Below are positions 1-5,649 of a stretch of 8,691 nucleotides of DNA, in pieces (position 1 is the first letter of the stretch; every line of letters begins with the position of its first letter). Both the position numbers and the translations under genes were made by a program. Where the stretch lies: NCBI GenBank assembly GCA_959599635.1, contig CAUGJN010000076.1, positions 1 through 8,691 on the forward strand, in the 5' to 3' direction. Below the pieces are notes generated by a model that saw only the letters and a list, made by a program, of their open reading frames with translations, searched no databases and was not told the origin of the DNA. The DNA comes from an uncultured Collinsella sp. (GTDB taxonomy: Bacteria; Actinomycetota; Coriobacteriia; Coriobacteriales; Coriobacteriaceae).

Positions 1-1
1 G

Positions 2-835
2 GGCACCGACCTGTTCCTCGAGATGAGCGAGTCTGGCGTTATCGACAAGACCTGCTTGGTCTATGGTCAGATGAACGAGCCGCCCGGAGCGCGTCTGCGC
101 ATCGGTCTGGCTGGCCTTACCACCGCTGAGTATTTCCGTGATCGCGGCCAGGACGTTCTGCTGTTCATCGACAACATCTTCCGCTTCTCCCAGGCCGGTT
201 CCGAGGTTTCCGCACTGCTGGGCCGTATGCCGTCCGCCGTTGGTTACCAGCCCACGCTGGCAACCGAGATGGGCGACCTCCAGGAGCGCATTACCTCGAC
301 CAAGACGGGCTCCATTACCTCCGTCCAGGCTGTTTACGTCCCCGCAGACGACCTGACCGACCCGGCGCCTGCCACGACGTTTACGCACCTCGACGCCACC
401 ACGGTTCTTTCGCGTAGCATTTCGTCGCTCGGCCTGTTCCCGGCTATCGACCCGCTCGCATCTTCCTCCGACGCTCTCGATCCCTCGATCGTCGGCGAGG
501 AGCACTACCGTGTCGCCGTCAAGGTCCAGGAGCTCCTGCAGGAGTACTCCGACCTTCAGGACATCATCGCCATTCTGGGTATGGACGAGCTGTCCGAGGA
601 GCAGCGCCTTACGGTCAACCGTGCCCGTAAGATTCAGCAGTTCCTCTCGCAGTCCTTCCACGTCGCCGAGAAGTTCACCGGCAACCCCGGTGTCTACGTC
701 CGCGTCGAGGATACCGTCCGCTCTTTCGCCGAGATTGTCGACGGCAAGGCCGATGACCTGCCCGAGCAGGCTTTCCGCTATGCTTCCACGATTGAAGACG
801 TGCGCGAGCGCGCCCGCAAGATGGGGGAGAAGTAG
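2..835 (+). CDS. atpD: F1Fo ATP synthase subunit beta, C-terminal part (5' truncated by window edge)
   Basis: Catalytic beta subunit of the membrane-bound F1Fo ATP synthase; it makes or hydrolyses ATP in the F1 head, coupled to ion flow through Fo. The window enters in frame at base 2, so 277 of about 470 residues are present. The N-terminal barrel and the P-loop lie upstream and cannot be checked. Visible in order are the Walker B strand DVLLFID with its Asp at partial residue 57, ALLGRMPSAVGYQPTLA (about 71-87), the alpha/beta signature PAIDPLASSS (147-156), and the DELSEE lever motif (195-200). The last residues, a charged helix, align with the normal end of the family, so the 3' end is intact. 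The stop lies three bases before atpC, and the end of this gene carries atpC's ribosome binding site (GGGGGAG, 823-829). The identity is certain. The in-frame ATG at 23 is internal, not the start. Confidence 0.98.
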   Translation, partial: GTDLFLEMSESGVIDKTCLVYGQMNEPPGARLRIGLAGLTTAEYFRDRGQDVLLFIDNIFRFSQAGSEVSALLGRMPSAVGYQPTLATEMGDLQERITSTKTGSITSVQAVYVPADDLTDPAPATTFTHLDATTVLSRSISSLGLFPAIDPLASSSDALDPSIVGEEHYRVAVKVQELLQEYSDLQDIIAILGMDELSEEQRLTVNRARKIQQFLSQSFHVAEKFTGNPGVYVRVEDTVRSFAEIVDGKADDLPEQAFRYASTIEDVRERARKMGEK

Positions 836-838
836 GTT

Positions 839-1231
839 ATGCGTATCCGCATCGTGTGCCCCGTGAGCTGCGCCTATGAGGGCGACGCTGCGTTTGTGTC
901 GATTCCGTCCACGGATGGCGAGTTTGGCGTCCTGCCTGCTCACTCCAGCGAGATCTGCACGATCGACCGCGGTTACGTTCGCGTTTCCGATAAGGCCATG
1001 GGCACTGTCGACCACACGTTTGCCGTGGCCGGCGGCTATGCCCAGGTTGCGGACGATGTCGTGACCGTTCTCGCCGAGCGCGCTTGCGATTTGGCGACCG
1101 TCGATGCCGACAAGCTTAAAGCTGATATTCAAGGTTTTGAAGAGAAGCTGGGTAATTTGTCGGAGGATGATGCACGCCGCGCCTACCTCTATAATGAAAT
1201 CGCATGGTGTAAGCTCAAGCTTGCCCAATAG
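839..1231 (+). CDS. atpC: F1Fo ATP synthase subunit epsilon
   Basis: Epsilon subunit of the central stalk of F1, which couples rotation to catalysis and in many bacteria inhibits ATP hydrolysis. The 130 residues match the usual length of 130-140. The N-terminal beta sandwich is recognised by DGEFGVLPAHS (residues 26-36) and GGYAQVADDVVTVLAE (65-80). The C-terminal part (about 85-130) is the expected two-helix domain, rich in Lys, Glu and Leu, so the inhibitory helices are present. The ATG start lies 9 bases after the GGGGGAG Shine-Dalgarno sequence inside the end of atpD, and only three bases separate the two genes, so they are co-transcribed and probably translationally linked. It is the last gene of the atp operon here: a strong terminator hairpin begins 36 bases after its stop. 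Nothing in it is unusual. Confidence 0.96.
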   Translation: MRIRIVCPVSCAYEGDAAFVSIPSTDGEFGVLPAHSSEICTIDRGYVRVSDKAMGTVDHTFAVAGGYAQVADDVVTVLAERACDLATVDADKLKADIQGFEEKLGNLSEDDARRAYLYNEIAWCKLKLAQ

Positions 1232-1267
1232 TCAAACGATTTAGCGTTCGACCATTTGCGAACACAT

Positions 1268-1306
1268 CATGCCCGGGATGGCCCAGCCACCCCGGGCATG
1301 CTTTTT
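1268..1306 (+). terminator. Intrinsic terminator at the end of the atp operon, abutting murA
   Basis: A perfect 10-bp stem, CATGCCCGGG (1268-1277) with CCCGGGCATG (1291-1300), is topped by a further 4-bp stem (TGGC 1279-1282 with GCCA 1286-1289, 3-base loop) and followed by five T residues (1302-1306). This is a classic Rho-independent terminator for the atp transcript. Its T-run is followed directly by the ribosome binding site of murA. The hairpin must therefore either end atp transcription, with murA starting from a promoter overlapping it, or act as an attenuator in a read-through murA leader. Confidence 0.85.
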
Positions 1307-1313
1307 GAAAGGG
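1307..1313 (+). promoter_or_regulatory. Ribosome binding site supporting the TTG start of murA
   Basis: GAAAGGG lies 6 bases before the TTG at 1320 and directly after the T-run of the preceding terminator. It supports TTG initiation, because no suitably placed ATG or GTG exists and the encoded N terminus fits the MurA family. Confidence 0.7.
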
Positions 1314-1319
1314 TAGACC

Positions 1320-2603
1320 TTGGATATTATCCGCGTTGAGGGTGGCCACGCCATCGGAGGCTCCGTGCCCGTCTCGGGCGCCAAGAACTCCGCGCTCAAA
1401 CTCATGGCGGCAACGCTTCTGGCGCCGGGCAAGACGACGCTGCAGAACGTGCCCGATATTTCCGATGTCCACGTGATGGGCAAGGTGCTCAAGGGCATGG
1501 GCGCTACGATCGATGTTCTCGACGAGCACACGCTCGAGATTGATACCTCTCAGGTCGATTCATGGGAGGCCCCCTACGAGCTCGTTGCCAAGATGCGCGC
1601 TTCCACCGCCGTCATGGGGCCCCTGCTGGGCCGCTTCCATCGCGCCAAAATTGCCATGCCGGGCGGCTGCAACCTGGGTGCTCGTAAGATCGATATGCAC
1701 ATTCTTGGTCTTGAGGCCCTGGGCGTTGAGTTCGATACCGCCCACGGTTACATCAACGCTAATGCGCCCCAAGGTCTGCGCGGTACCACCGTCACGCTCG
1801 AGTTCGCCAGCGTCGGTGCGACCGAGAATCTCATCATGGCCTCTGTGCGCGCACAGGGCACCACGGTTATCGACAATGCCGCCCGCGAGCCCGAGATCGT
1901 CGATCTCGCCAACATGCTCAACGAGATGGGCGCCAAGATTGTTGGCGCCGGTACGCCCGTCGTGACTATCGAAGGCGTGGAAGAGCTCCATCCCGTTATC
2001 CATCGCGTGGTGGGCGACCGCATCGAGGCCGGTACCTTTATCGTCGCCGGTGCGTTGATGGCGGACGATCGCGGTGTCGATGTCACGGGCTTTTGCCCCA
2101 TTCATTTGGGCATGGTGCTCAAGAAGATGGAGCTCATGGGTATCGACTGCGAGCGCGTCGAGGATGGCGTCCATGTGAACCGTGCCGAGCGTATCAAGCC
2201 GGTCGACATCCAGACGCTTCCGTTCCCCGGCTTCCCGACGGACATGCAGGCGCAGATTATGGTGCTCTCCGCCCTTGCCGACGGCAGTTCCGTTATTACC
2301 GAGAACATCTTCGAGAATCGCTTTATGTTTGCCTCTGAGCTGGTGCGCATGGGTGCCGACATTCGTATCGAGAGCCATCATGCCATGATTCATGGCGTCA
2401 AGGGCTTCTCGGGTGCACAGGTTACCTCGCCCGATTTGCGCGGCGGAGCGGCCCTCGTCGTAGCGGGCTTGATCGCCGACGGGACGACCGAGGTTTCGGC
2501 TATCCATCACATCAAGCGCGGCTACGAGCAGTTTGTCGAAAAGCTGCAGGCGCTCGGCGCGCATGTCGAGCATGCTACCGTCCCCGATCCCGTCATCTAC
2601 TAA
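1320..2603 (+). CDS. murA: UDP-N-acetylglucosamine 1-carboxyvinyltransferase (MurA)
   Basis: Cytosolic enzyme that transfers enolpyruvate from phosphoenolpyruvate to UDP-GlcNAc, the first committed step of peptidoglycan synthesis. The 427 residues cover the full two-domain inside-out barrel fold. Visible active-site residues are Lys22 and Asn23 in SGAKNSALKLM, catalytic Cys117 in MPGGCNLGARKID with Arg122 behind it, Asp308 in GFPTDMQAQ (the equivalent of E. coli Asp305), and Arg400 in IKRGYEQFVEKLQALGA. Because Cys rather than Asp occupies the catalytic loop, the enzyme is predicted to be alkylated by fosfomycin, unlike the mycobacterial type. The start is TTG; translation from it gives MDIIRVEGG, which lines up with other MurA N termini, and GAAAGGG sits 6 bases upstream. 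The gene follows the atp terminator closely and is followed after 12 bases by an LCP ligase gene, so both probably form one cell-wall transcript. MurA is more likely than the paralogue MurZ only by naming convention; a second copy elsewhere cannot be excluded. Confidence 0.96.
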   Translation: MDIIRVEGGHAIGGSVPVSGAKNSALKLMAATLLAPGKTTLQNVPDISDVHVMGKVLKGMGATIDVLDEHTLEIDTSQVDSWEAPYELVAKMRASTAVMGPLLGRFHRAKIAMPGGCNLGARKIDMHILGLEALGVEFDTAHGYINANAPQGLRGTTVTLEFASVGATENLIMASVRAQGTTVIDNAAREPEIVDLANMLNEMGAKIVGAGTPVVTIEGVEELHPVIHRVVGDRIEAGTFIVAGALMADDRGVDVTGFCPIHLGMVLKKMELMGIDCERVEDGVHVNRAERIKPVDIQTLPFPGFPTDMQAQIMVLSALADGSSVITENIFENRFMFASELVRMGADIRIESHHAMIHGVKGFSGAQVTSPDLRGGAALVVAGLIADGTTEVSAIHHIKRGYEQFVEKLQALGAHVEHATVPDPVIY

Positions 2604-2606
2604 TAC

Positions 2607-2609
2607 AGG
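2607..2609 (+). promoter_or_regulatory. Ribosome binding site choosing the ATG at 2616 of the LCP gene
   Basis: AGG within ACAGG (2605-2609) stands 6 bases before the ATG at 2616. The alternative in-frame TTG at 2610 touches it directly, leaving no spacer, so the ATG is preferred. The two starts differ by only two residues. Confidence 0.55.
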
Positions 2610-2615
2610 TTGCCT

Positions 2616-3845
2616 ATGTTTAATAAAAAGCCCCTCGCGGATACCACCACCCGAAGACCCTCAACTGGTGCGCAGGCCAAGATCTACAGTCGCGATAACG
2701 TGGCTCGCTATTCCGAGCGCGCTCGTCAACGCCGCCGTAGCCACACGATTCGTCACGTCGCGCTCATTGTCGTGCTTGGCGTGCTGCTGAGTGCCACTAC
2801 CGCTGCCGGCCTGTGGTTTGCCACCATTATGGGCAAGCTCGGCGATTCTAATGTCATTACTGACAATCTGCGTCGGGTTCTGGTTGACACCGATGAGGCA
2901 AAGGATCCGTTCTACGTGCTGCTTCTTGGCACCGACGGCCGTCCGGGCGAGGATACGTATCGTGCCGACTCGATTATCCTGGCACGCATCGACCCCACGC
3001 AAAAGCAGGCGACGCTCATTTCCGTTCCGCGCGACACCAAGGTCGAGTACAAGGGCGAGACCATGAAGATCAACGCCTGCCATACCGTTGGCGGCGCCGA
3101 GGCCATGGTCGAGGCGGTCAACGAGCTGTGCGGTGTTCAGATTTCCCACTATGCCGAGGTCAGCTTCGACGGTATGCAGGCGCTGATTGATTCGGTTGGC
3201 GGTATCGACATTAACGCAACCGATGATGTTGACGACCCCGAGCACCTGGATATTAAGATTACCGCTGGCCAGCAGCATATGGACGGTGCCACTGCCCTTA
3301 CCTATGCCCGCTGCCGCTACACCTATGCCGACGGCGATTACACGCGCATGCGCCACCAGCGTCAGGTGCTTGGCGCCCTTGCCAACCAGATTCTCAATAA
3401 CTTCGATGCCACGAAGATCTTTGGCCTGGTTAATTCGCTGTCCGATATGCTTGTAACCGATATGAGCGTTCAGGATATCGTGGCTACGGTCAACGCCATG
3501 CGCGGTATGGATGTCGACGGTATCTACTCGGCCAACCTGCCCTCGTACGCCGACGACAGCACCATGATCGACGGTGTGAGCTACGTCTTTGTCTACGAGG
3601 ACGAGCTCAAGGAAATGATGGAGCGCGTCGATGCCGGCAAGGATCCCAAGGGTCCCAACACCATGGGTCTTTCCGACGGTTCCAGCTCTACGATCGGTGA
3701 CCTCAGCAACAACACGTCTGACGACTACGCAAACGGTACCGCAACCTCATCGGTCAGCTCTGACGATTCCGACGATTCGAGCGACAGTTCCGATTACTAC
3801 GAAGAGCCCACCGGCGACGGCAACGGCTACGAAGCCAATTATTAG
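2616..3845 (+). CDS. LytR-CpsA-Psr (LCP) family cell-wall glycopolymer ligase, membrane-anchored
   Basis: LCP enzymes move undecaprenyl-linked glycopolymers (teichoic acid, capsule or similar) onto peptidoglycan at the outer membrane face. The 409 residues have a basic cytoplasmic N terminus (1-46, many Arg), one membrane helix (about 47-70) and an extracellular LCP domain (about 98-262). Family residues seen are Asp107 in LLLGTDGRPGED, Arg116 and Asp118 in YRADSIILARID, Arg139 in SVPRDTK, KINACHTVGG (151-160), and YARCRY (230-235) followed by GDYTRMRHQRQVL (240-252). An ordered stretch to about residue 345 is followed by a low-complexity tail (about 352-409), very rich in Ser, Asp and Thr with Asn, Gly and Tyr, probably disordered and lying in the wall. 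No LytR C-terminal domain is evident. It lies 12 bases after murA and is probably co-transcribed. Which polymer it attaches cannot be read from the sequence. Confidence 0.93.
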   Translation: MFNKKPLADTTTRRPSTGAQAKIYSRDNVARYSERARQRRRSHTIRHVALIVVLGVLLSATTAAGLWFATIMGKLGDSNVITDNLRRVLVDTDEAKDPFYVLLLGTDGRPGEDTYRADSIILARIDPTQKQATLISVPRDTKVEYKGETMKINACHTVGGAEAMVEAVNELCGVQISHYAEVSFDGMQALIDSVGGIDINATDDVDDPEHLDIKITAGQQHMDGATALTYARCRYTYADGDYTRMRHQRQVLGALANQILNNFDATKIFGLVNSLSDMLVTDMSVQDIVATVNAMRGMDVDGIYSANLPSYADDSTMIDGVSYVFVYEDELKEMMERVDAGKDPKGPNTMGLSDGSSSTIGDLSNNTSDDYANGTATSSVSSDDSDDSSDSSDYYEEPTGDGNGYEANY

Positions 3846-3875
3846 GGTTACGCGGGCTTACCAGCCCGCGTAACC
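3846..3875 (+). terminator. Perfect 13-bp hairpin directly after the LCP stop codon (no T-run)
   Basis: GGTTACGCGGGCT (3846-3858) pairs perfectly with AGCCCGCGTAACC (3863-3875) around a TACC loop, starting at the base after the stop codon. No T-run follows on either strand, so this may be a 3'-end stabiliser or a Rho-assisted end rather than a full intrinsic terminator. The next hairpin downstream does end in four T residues. Confidence 0.55.
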
Positions 3876-3887
3876 AGTTGACGCTGC

Positions 3888-3987
3888 AAACCCGCCAGAG
3901 CGGCAATCTGCCTTTCAACTTCGGCGGCATGATCAAAAGATCAATGCCGCCTCGTTTCAAGGCACCTTGCTCGCTCTGGCGGGTTTT
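3888..3987 (+). repeat. Long nested imperfect hairpin (about 99 bases), possibly also the LCP terminator
   Basis: A perfect outer stem of 15 bp joins AAACCCGCCAGAGCG (3888-3902) to CGCTCTGGCGGGTTT (3972-3986). Inside it, GCAA (3903-3906) pairs with TTGC (3967-3970), TGCCTT (3909-3914) with AAGGCA (3959-3964), and the tip is GGCGGCAT (3923-3930) with ATGCCGCC (3944-3951), then GATC-AAAA-GATC (3931-3942). About 37 base pairs form in one nearly continuous arm. The 3' foot reads GGCGGG then TTTT (3984-3987), so on the plus strand it could end LCP transcription. It is much longer than a normal terminator, and a repeat element or small structured RNA is equally possible. Confidence 0.6.
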
Positions 3988-4025
3988 CGCTGTCGTTGCC
4001 AAAACATCGGCGTTGCCTTGGTCCG

Positions 4026-4099
4026 GACTAGTCGTTGGGTAGTCATTGGGGACGTTTTTAAACGACTAGTCAAACAAGAACCTCCCCAATGACTACCCA
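4026..4099. repeat. Two interleaved inverted repeats (pseudoknot-like order)
   Basis: The first pair is GACTAGTCGTT (4026-4036) with AACGACTAGTC (4061-4071), 11 bp. The second is TGGGTAGTCATTGGGGA (4036-4052) with TCCCCAATGACTACCCA (4083-4099), a perfect 17 bp. The arms occur in the order A-B-A'-B', so the two hairpins exclude each other unless a pseudoknot forms. The core GACTAGTC is itself an 8-bp palindrome, preceded by another overlapping palindrome, GTCCGGAC (4021-4028). A small CGTTT-TT-AAACG hairpin lies at 4053-4064. No reading frame here looks real. The arrangement resembles a REP/BIME or MITE-type intergenic element; that is inference. Confidence 0.7.
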
Positions 4100-4175
4100 C
4101 AAAGCGAGAGTGGATGTCGTCATTTTGCGGCACTTGGGGACGTTCCTTTTGTGCCGGCAGTTTGGGACACTCCTT
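4046..4175. repeat. Short direct repeats TTGGGGACGTT and degenerate copies
   Basis: TTGGGGACGTT occurs exactly at 4046-4056 and 4134-4144. A degenerate third copy at 4160-4175 matches 12 of 16 bases with 4133-4148, and an inverted, altered copy lies at 4077-4091. The second copy is flanked by an imperfect inverted pair, TGCGGCAC (4126-4133) and GTGCCGGCA (4151-4159). The family of copies suggests remnants of a repeated intergenic element. Confidence 0.55.
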
Positions 4176-4217
4176 GCGTTAAGAGGCTGGCGTGCGTCAA
4201 CCTGTTCTCATTGCAGC

Positions 4218-4265
4218 AAAAAATCGCCCCGTTCTTGGTTGAGGACGGGGCGATTCGTCTTTTTG
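4218..4265 (-). terminator. Bidirectional intrinsic terminator, mainly for pepT
   Basis: AATCGCCCCGT (4222-4232) pairs perfectly with ACGGGGCGATT (4245-4255), extendable by a G-T wobble and one C-G pair. On the minus strand the stem runs straight into six T residues (complement of the A-run 4218-4223), ideal for ending pepT, whose stop is at 4282. On the plus strand it is followed by CGTCTTTTT (to 4265), so it can also stop transcription coming from the LCP side. Confidence 0.9.
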
Positions 4266-4281
4266 ACTTGTGCAGCCAGGC

Positions 4282-5529
4282 TTATGCAAAGCGGGCGACG
4301 AGCTCCTGGAGCACGTCGGTCATCTTGACGAGCGAACTGACCGGGACGAATTCGTTGACGCCGTGGTAGCAATAGCCGCCGGTGGAAAGGTTGGGGCAGG
4401 GCAGACCGCGGAACGACAGCTGCGCGCCGTCGGTGCCGCCGCGAATCGGCAGCACTTGGGGCTCAACGCCGCAGGCAAGGTAGGCTTCCTTGGCAACATC
4501 AATAAGCTCGGGAAAGTCACAAACGATCTCGGCCATATTTCGATACTGCTGCTTAATCTCGACCGTTACGCGCTCCTCACCCAGACGCTGGTTGAGCATC
4601 GAGGCGGCGGCATCAATAAGGTCGAGTTTCTGCTGGAACTTGGCGGCGTCATGGTCGCGGACGATGTAGCGCGCCGTGGCGTGATCGACGGTTGCAGATA
4701 CGCCCTCAAGGTGATAAAAGCCCTCGTAGCCTTCCGTATACTCCGGGCGCTGCACGTAGGGGAGCAACGCGTTGAAGTCGCAGAACAGATTGCCTGCGTT
4801 GACCATACGGCCCTTGGCGTCGCCCGGGTGGATGGACTGGCCCTCAAAGCAGACGGTCGCCTCGGCGGCGTTAAAGCACTCCCACTCCAGTTCGCCGATG
4901 GGGCCGCCGTCGACCGTGTAGGCGTACTTGCAGCCAAAGGTATCGATATCCAACAGCTCGGCTCCGTGACCGATCTCCTCGTCAGGGCAGAAGCAAATGC
5001 CGAGTGCGGGATGGGGCAGAGAAGGGTCCTGAGCGATACGCGCGACAAGCGACATGATCTCGGCGACGCCTGCCTTGTCGTCCGCGCCCAGCAGCGTGGT
5101 GCCATCGCTGCAGACCAAGTCCTCACCCGCGAGGTCGTTCAGGGCGGGAAGCTTGGCGGTACTCATGGCAACGGGCTTACCGTCAACCGTGCCGCAGACC
5201 AGGTCCCCGCCTTCGTAGTGTACGATGTGCGGCTTCACGCCGGCGCCCGGTGCAACTTCGGTGGTGTCGAGATGGGCGATCAGGCCCAGGGCGGGCTTGT
5301 CCTCAGCGCCCGCACTTGCGGGGATATGCGCGCAGACATAGGCATGCTCGGTCACGTGGGCATCTTCCGCCCCAAGCTCGCGCAGCTCTTCAGCCAGCAC
5401 GTTGGCAAGGTCAAACTGAACGGCGCTCGAAGGTACCTGGTCGCAGTTTGCATCCTCGGACTGCGTGTTGATCTGGACGTAGCGCAAAAAGCGCTCGAGG
5501 ACATCGGGGTTCGTGGTGGTGTTTTCCAT
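4282..5529 (-). CDS. pepT: Peptidase T (tripeptide aminopeptidase, M20B)
   Basis: Cytosolic two-zinc aminopeptidase that removes the N-terminal residue from tripeptides during peptide use and turnover. The 415 residues match the family length of about 408. Metal and catalytic residues in the order of Salmonella PepT are His86 and Asp88 in LIAHLDTT, Asp150 in LLGADDKAG, Glu184 (base) and Glu185 in CPDEEIGHGAE, Asp207 in YTVDGGPIGELE, and His389 in GGYCYHGVNEF. The dimerisation lid follows IHPGDAKGRMVN (233-244). TEGYEGFYHLEG and PIRGGTDGAQLSF are further PepT signatures that separate it from other M20 enzymes. The ATG at 5529 is chosen because GGAG lies 8 bases upstream and LERFLRYVQINTQS aligns with PepT N termini. 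An in-frame ATG at 5625 would add 32 residues unlike the family. It is transcribed alone, divergently from the regulator, and ends at a strong terminator. Confidence 0.95.
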   Translation of the reverse strand: MENTTTNPDVLERFLRYVQINTQSEDANCDQVPSSAVQFDLANVLAEELRELGAEDAHVTEHAYVCAHIPASAGAEDKPALGLIAHLDTTEVAPGAGVKPHIVHYEGGDLVCGTVDGKPVAMSTAKLPALNDLAGEDLVCSDGTTLLGADDKAGVAEIMSLVARIAQDPSLPHPALGICFCPDEEIGHGAELLDIDTFGCKYAYTVDGGPIGELEWECFNAAEATVCFEGQSIHPGDAKGRMVNAGNLFCDFNALLPYVQRPEYTEGYEGFYHLEGVSATVDHATARYIVRDHDAAKFQQKLDLIDAAASMLNQRLGEERVTVEIKQQYRNMAEIVCDFPELIDVAKEAYLACGVEPQVLPIRGGTDGAQLSFRGLPCPNLSTGGYCYHGVNEFVPVSSLVKMTDVLQELVARFA

Positions 5530-5576
5530 AAAGACCGCTCCAATCTTGGTCGTCGTGTGCAACAAGAACTCTAGCA

Positions 5577-5596
5577 CGGTATGCCACGGCATACCG
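5577..5596. promoter_or_regulatory. Candidate operator: 9-bp dyad with 2-base spacer between pepT and the regulator
   Basis: CGGTATGCC-AC-GGCATACCG is a perfect 9+9 dyad in the 120-base divergent region. A TAGAAT -10-like box (5613-5618) would place the regulator's -35 position at about 5590-5595, inside the dyad, and its start point near 5625, so a bound protein would block it. On the minus strand a weaker TAGAGT (5573-5568) would put the pepT -35 position in the same dyad. The size and symmetry suit a dimeric winged-helix repressor. Binding by the adjacent DtxR-like protein is inference. Confidence 0.6.
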
Positions 5597-5612
5597 CGAC
5601 GCTTGGATGGGG

Positions 5613-5618
5613 TAGAAT
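5613..5618 (+). promoter_or_regulatory. Possible -10 box of the regulator promoter
   Basis: TAGAAT matches five of six consensus bases. No good -35 hexamer stands 17 bases upstream, where the dyad at 5577-5596 lies instead. The leader to the ATG at 5650 would be about 25 bases. Confidence 0.35.
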
Positions 5619-5634
5619 CAGCCATTGAATGCAG

Positions 5635-5640
5635 AAGGGA
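5635..5640 (+). promoter_or_regulatory. Ribosome binding site choosing the ATG at 5650 of the regulator
   Basis: AAGGGA is 9 bases before the ATG at 5650. An earlier in-frame ATG at 5629 would place this sequence inside the gene and has no comparable site of its own, so 5650 is preferred. Confidence 0.6.
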
Positions 5641-5649
5641 CGGAAGATC

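Larger units (their letters stand above)
3846..4281. other. Gene-free convergent intergenic region, 436 bases
   Basis: The region lies between the ends of the LCP gene (plus) and pepT (minus). It contains, in order, the 3846-3875 hairpin, the 3888-3987 nested hairpin, the interleaved inverted repeats of 4026-4099, the short direct repeats up to 4175, and the bidirectional terminator at 4218-4265. The short open frames here have no family resemblance, no convincing ribosome binding site and atypical composition, so I call no gene. Confidence 0.75.

Noticed and set aside
1232..1267. Promoter for murA between the atpC stop and the hairpin
   Set aside because: No pair of hexamers with acceptable match and spacing stands out in these 36 bases, so I do not annotate one although one may exist.
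1560..2573. Open frame of 337 codons on the minus strand inside murA
   Set aside because: It is a shadow of murA with no recognisable motifs and a His/Asp/Gly-rich composition typical of antisense translation in high-GC genes.
4151..4160. GTGCCGGCAG also present at 7058-7067
   Set aside because: A 10-base match between two places in 8.7 kb is expected by chance, and the surrounding bases do not align.
3846..4281. CRISPR array or tRNA gene in the repeat-rich intergenic region
   Set aside because: The repeats are irregular in spacing and orientation with no uniform spacers, and no cloverleaf or TTCGA-type T-arm sequence fits.
4089..4369. Short plus-strand open frames of 70-80 codons in the repeat region
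   Set aside because: They run through inverted repeats and the bidirectional terminator, lack a ribosome binding site and show no protein family features.
4270..5574. Long open frame of 434 codons on the plus strand opposite pepT
   Set aside because: It lies antisense to a clearly recognised pepT, has no family resemblance, and its openness follows from the strong G/C third-position bias of the real gene.
5530..5625. N-terminal extension of PepT from the ATG at 5625
   Set aside because: The extra 32 residues do not match the family, would read through the 5577-5596 dyad, and a well-spaced GGAG favours the ATG at 5529.
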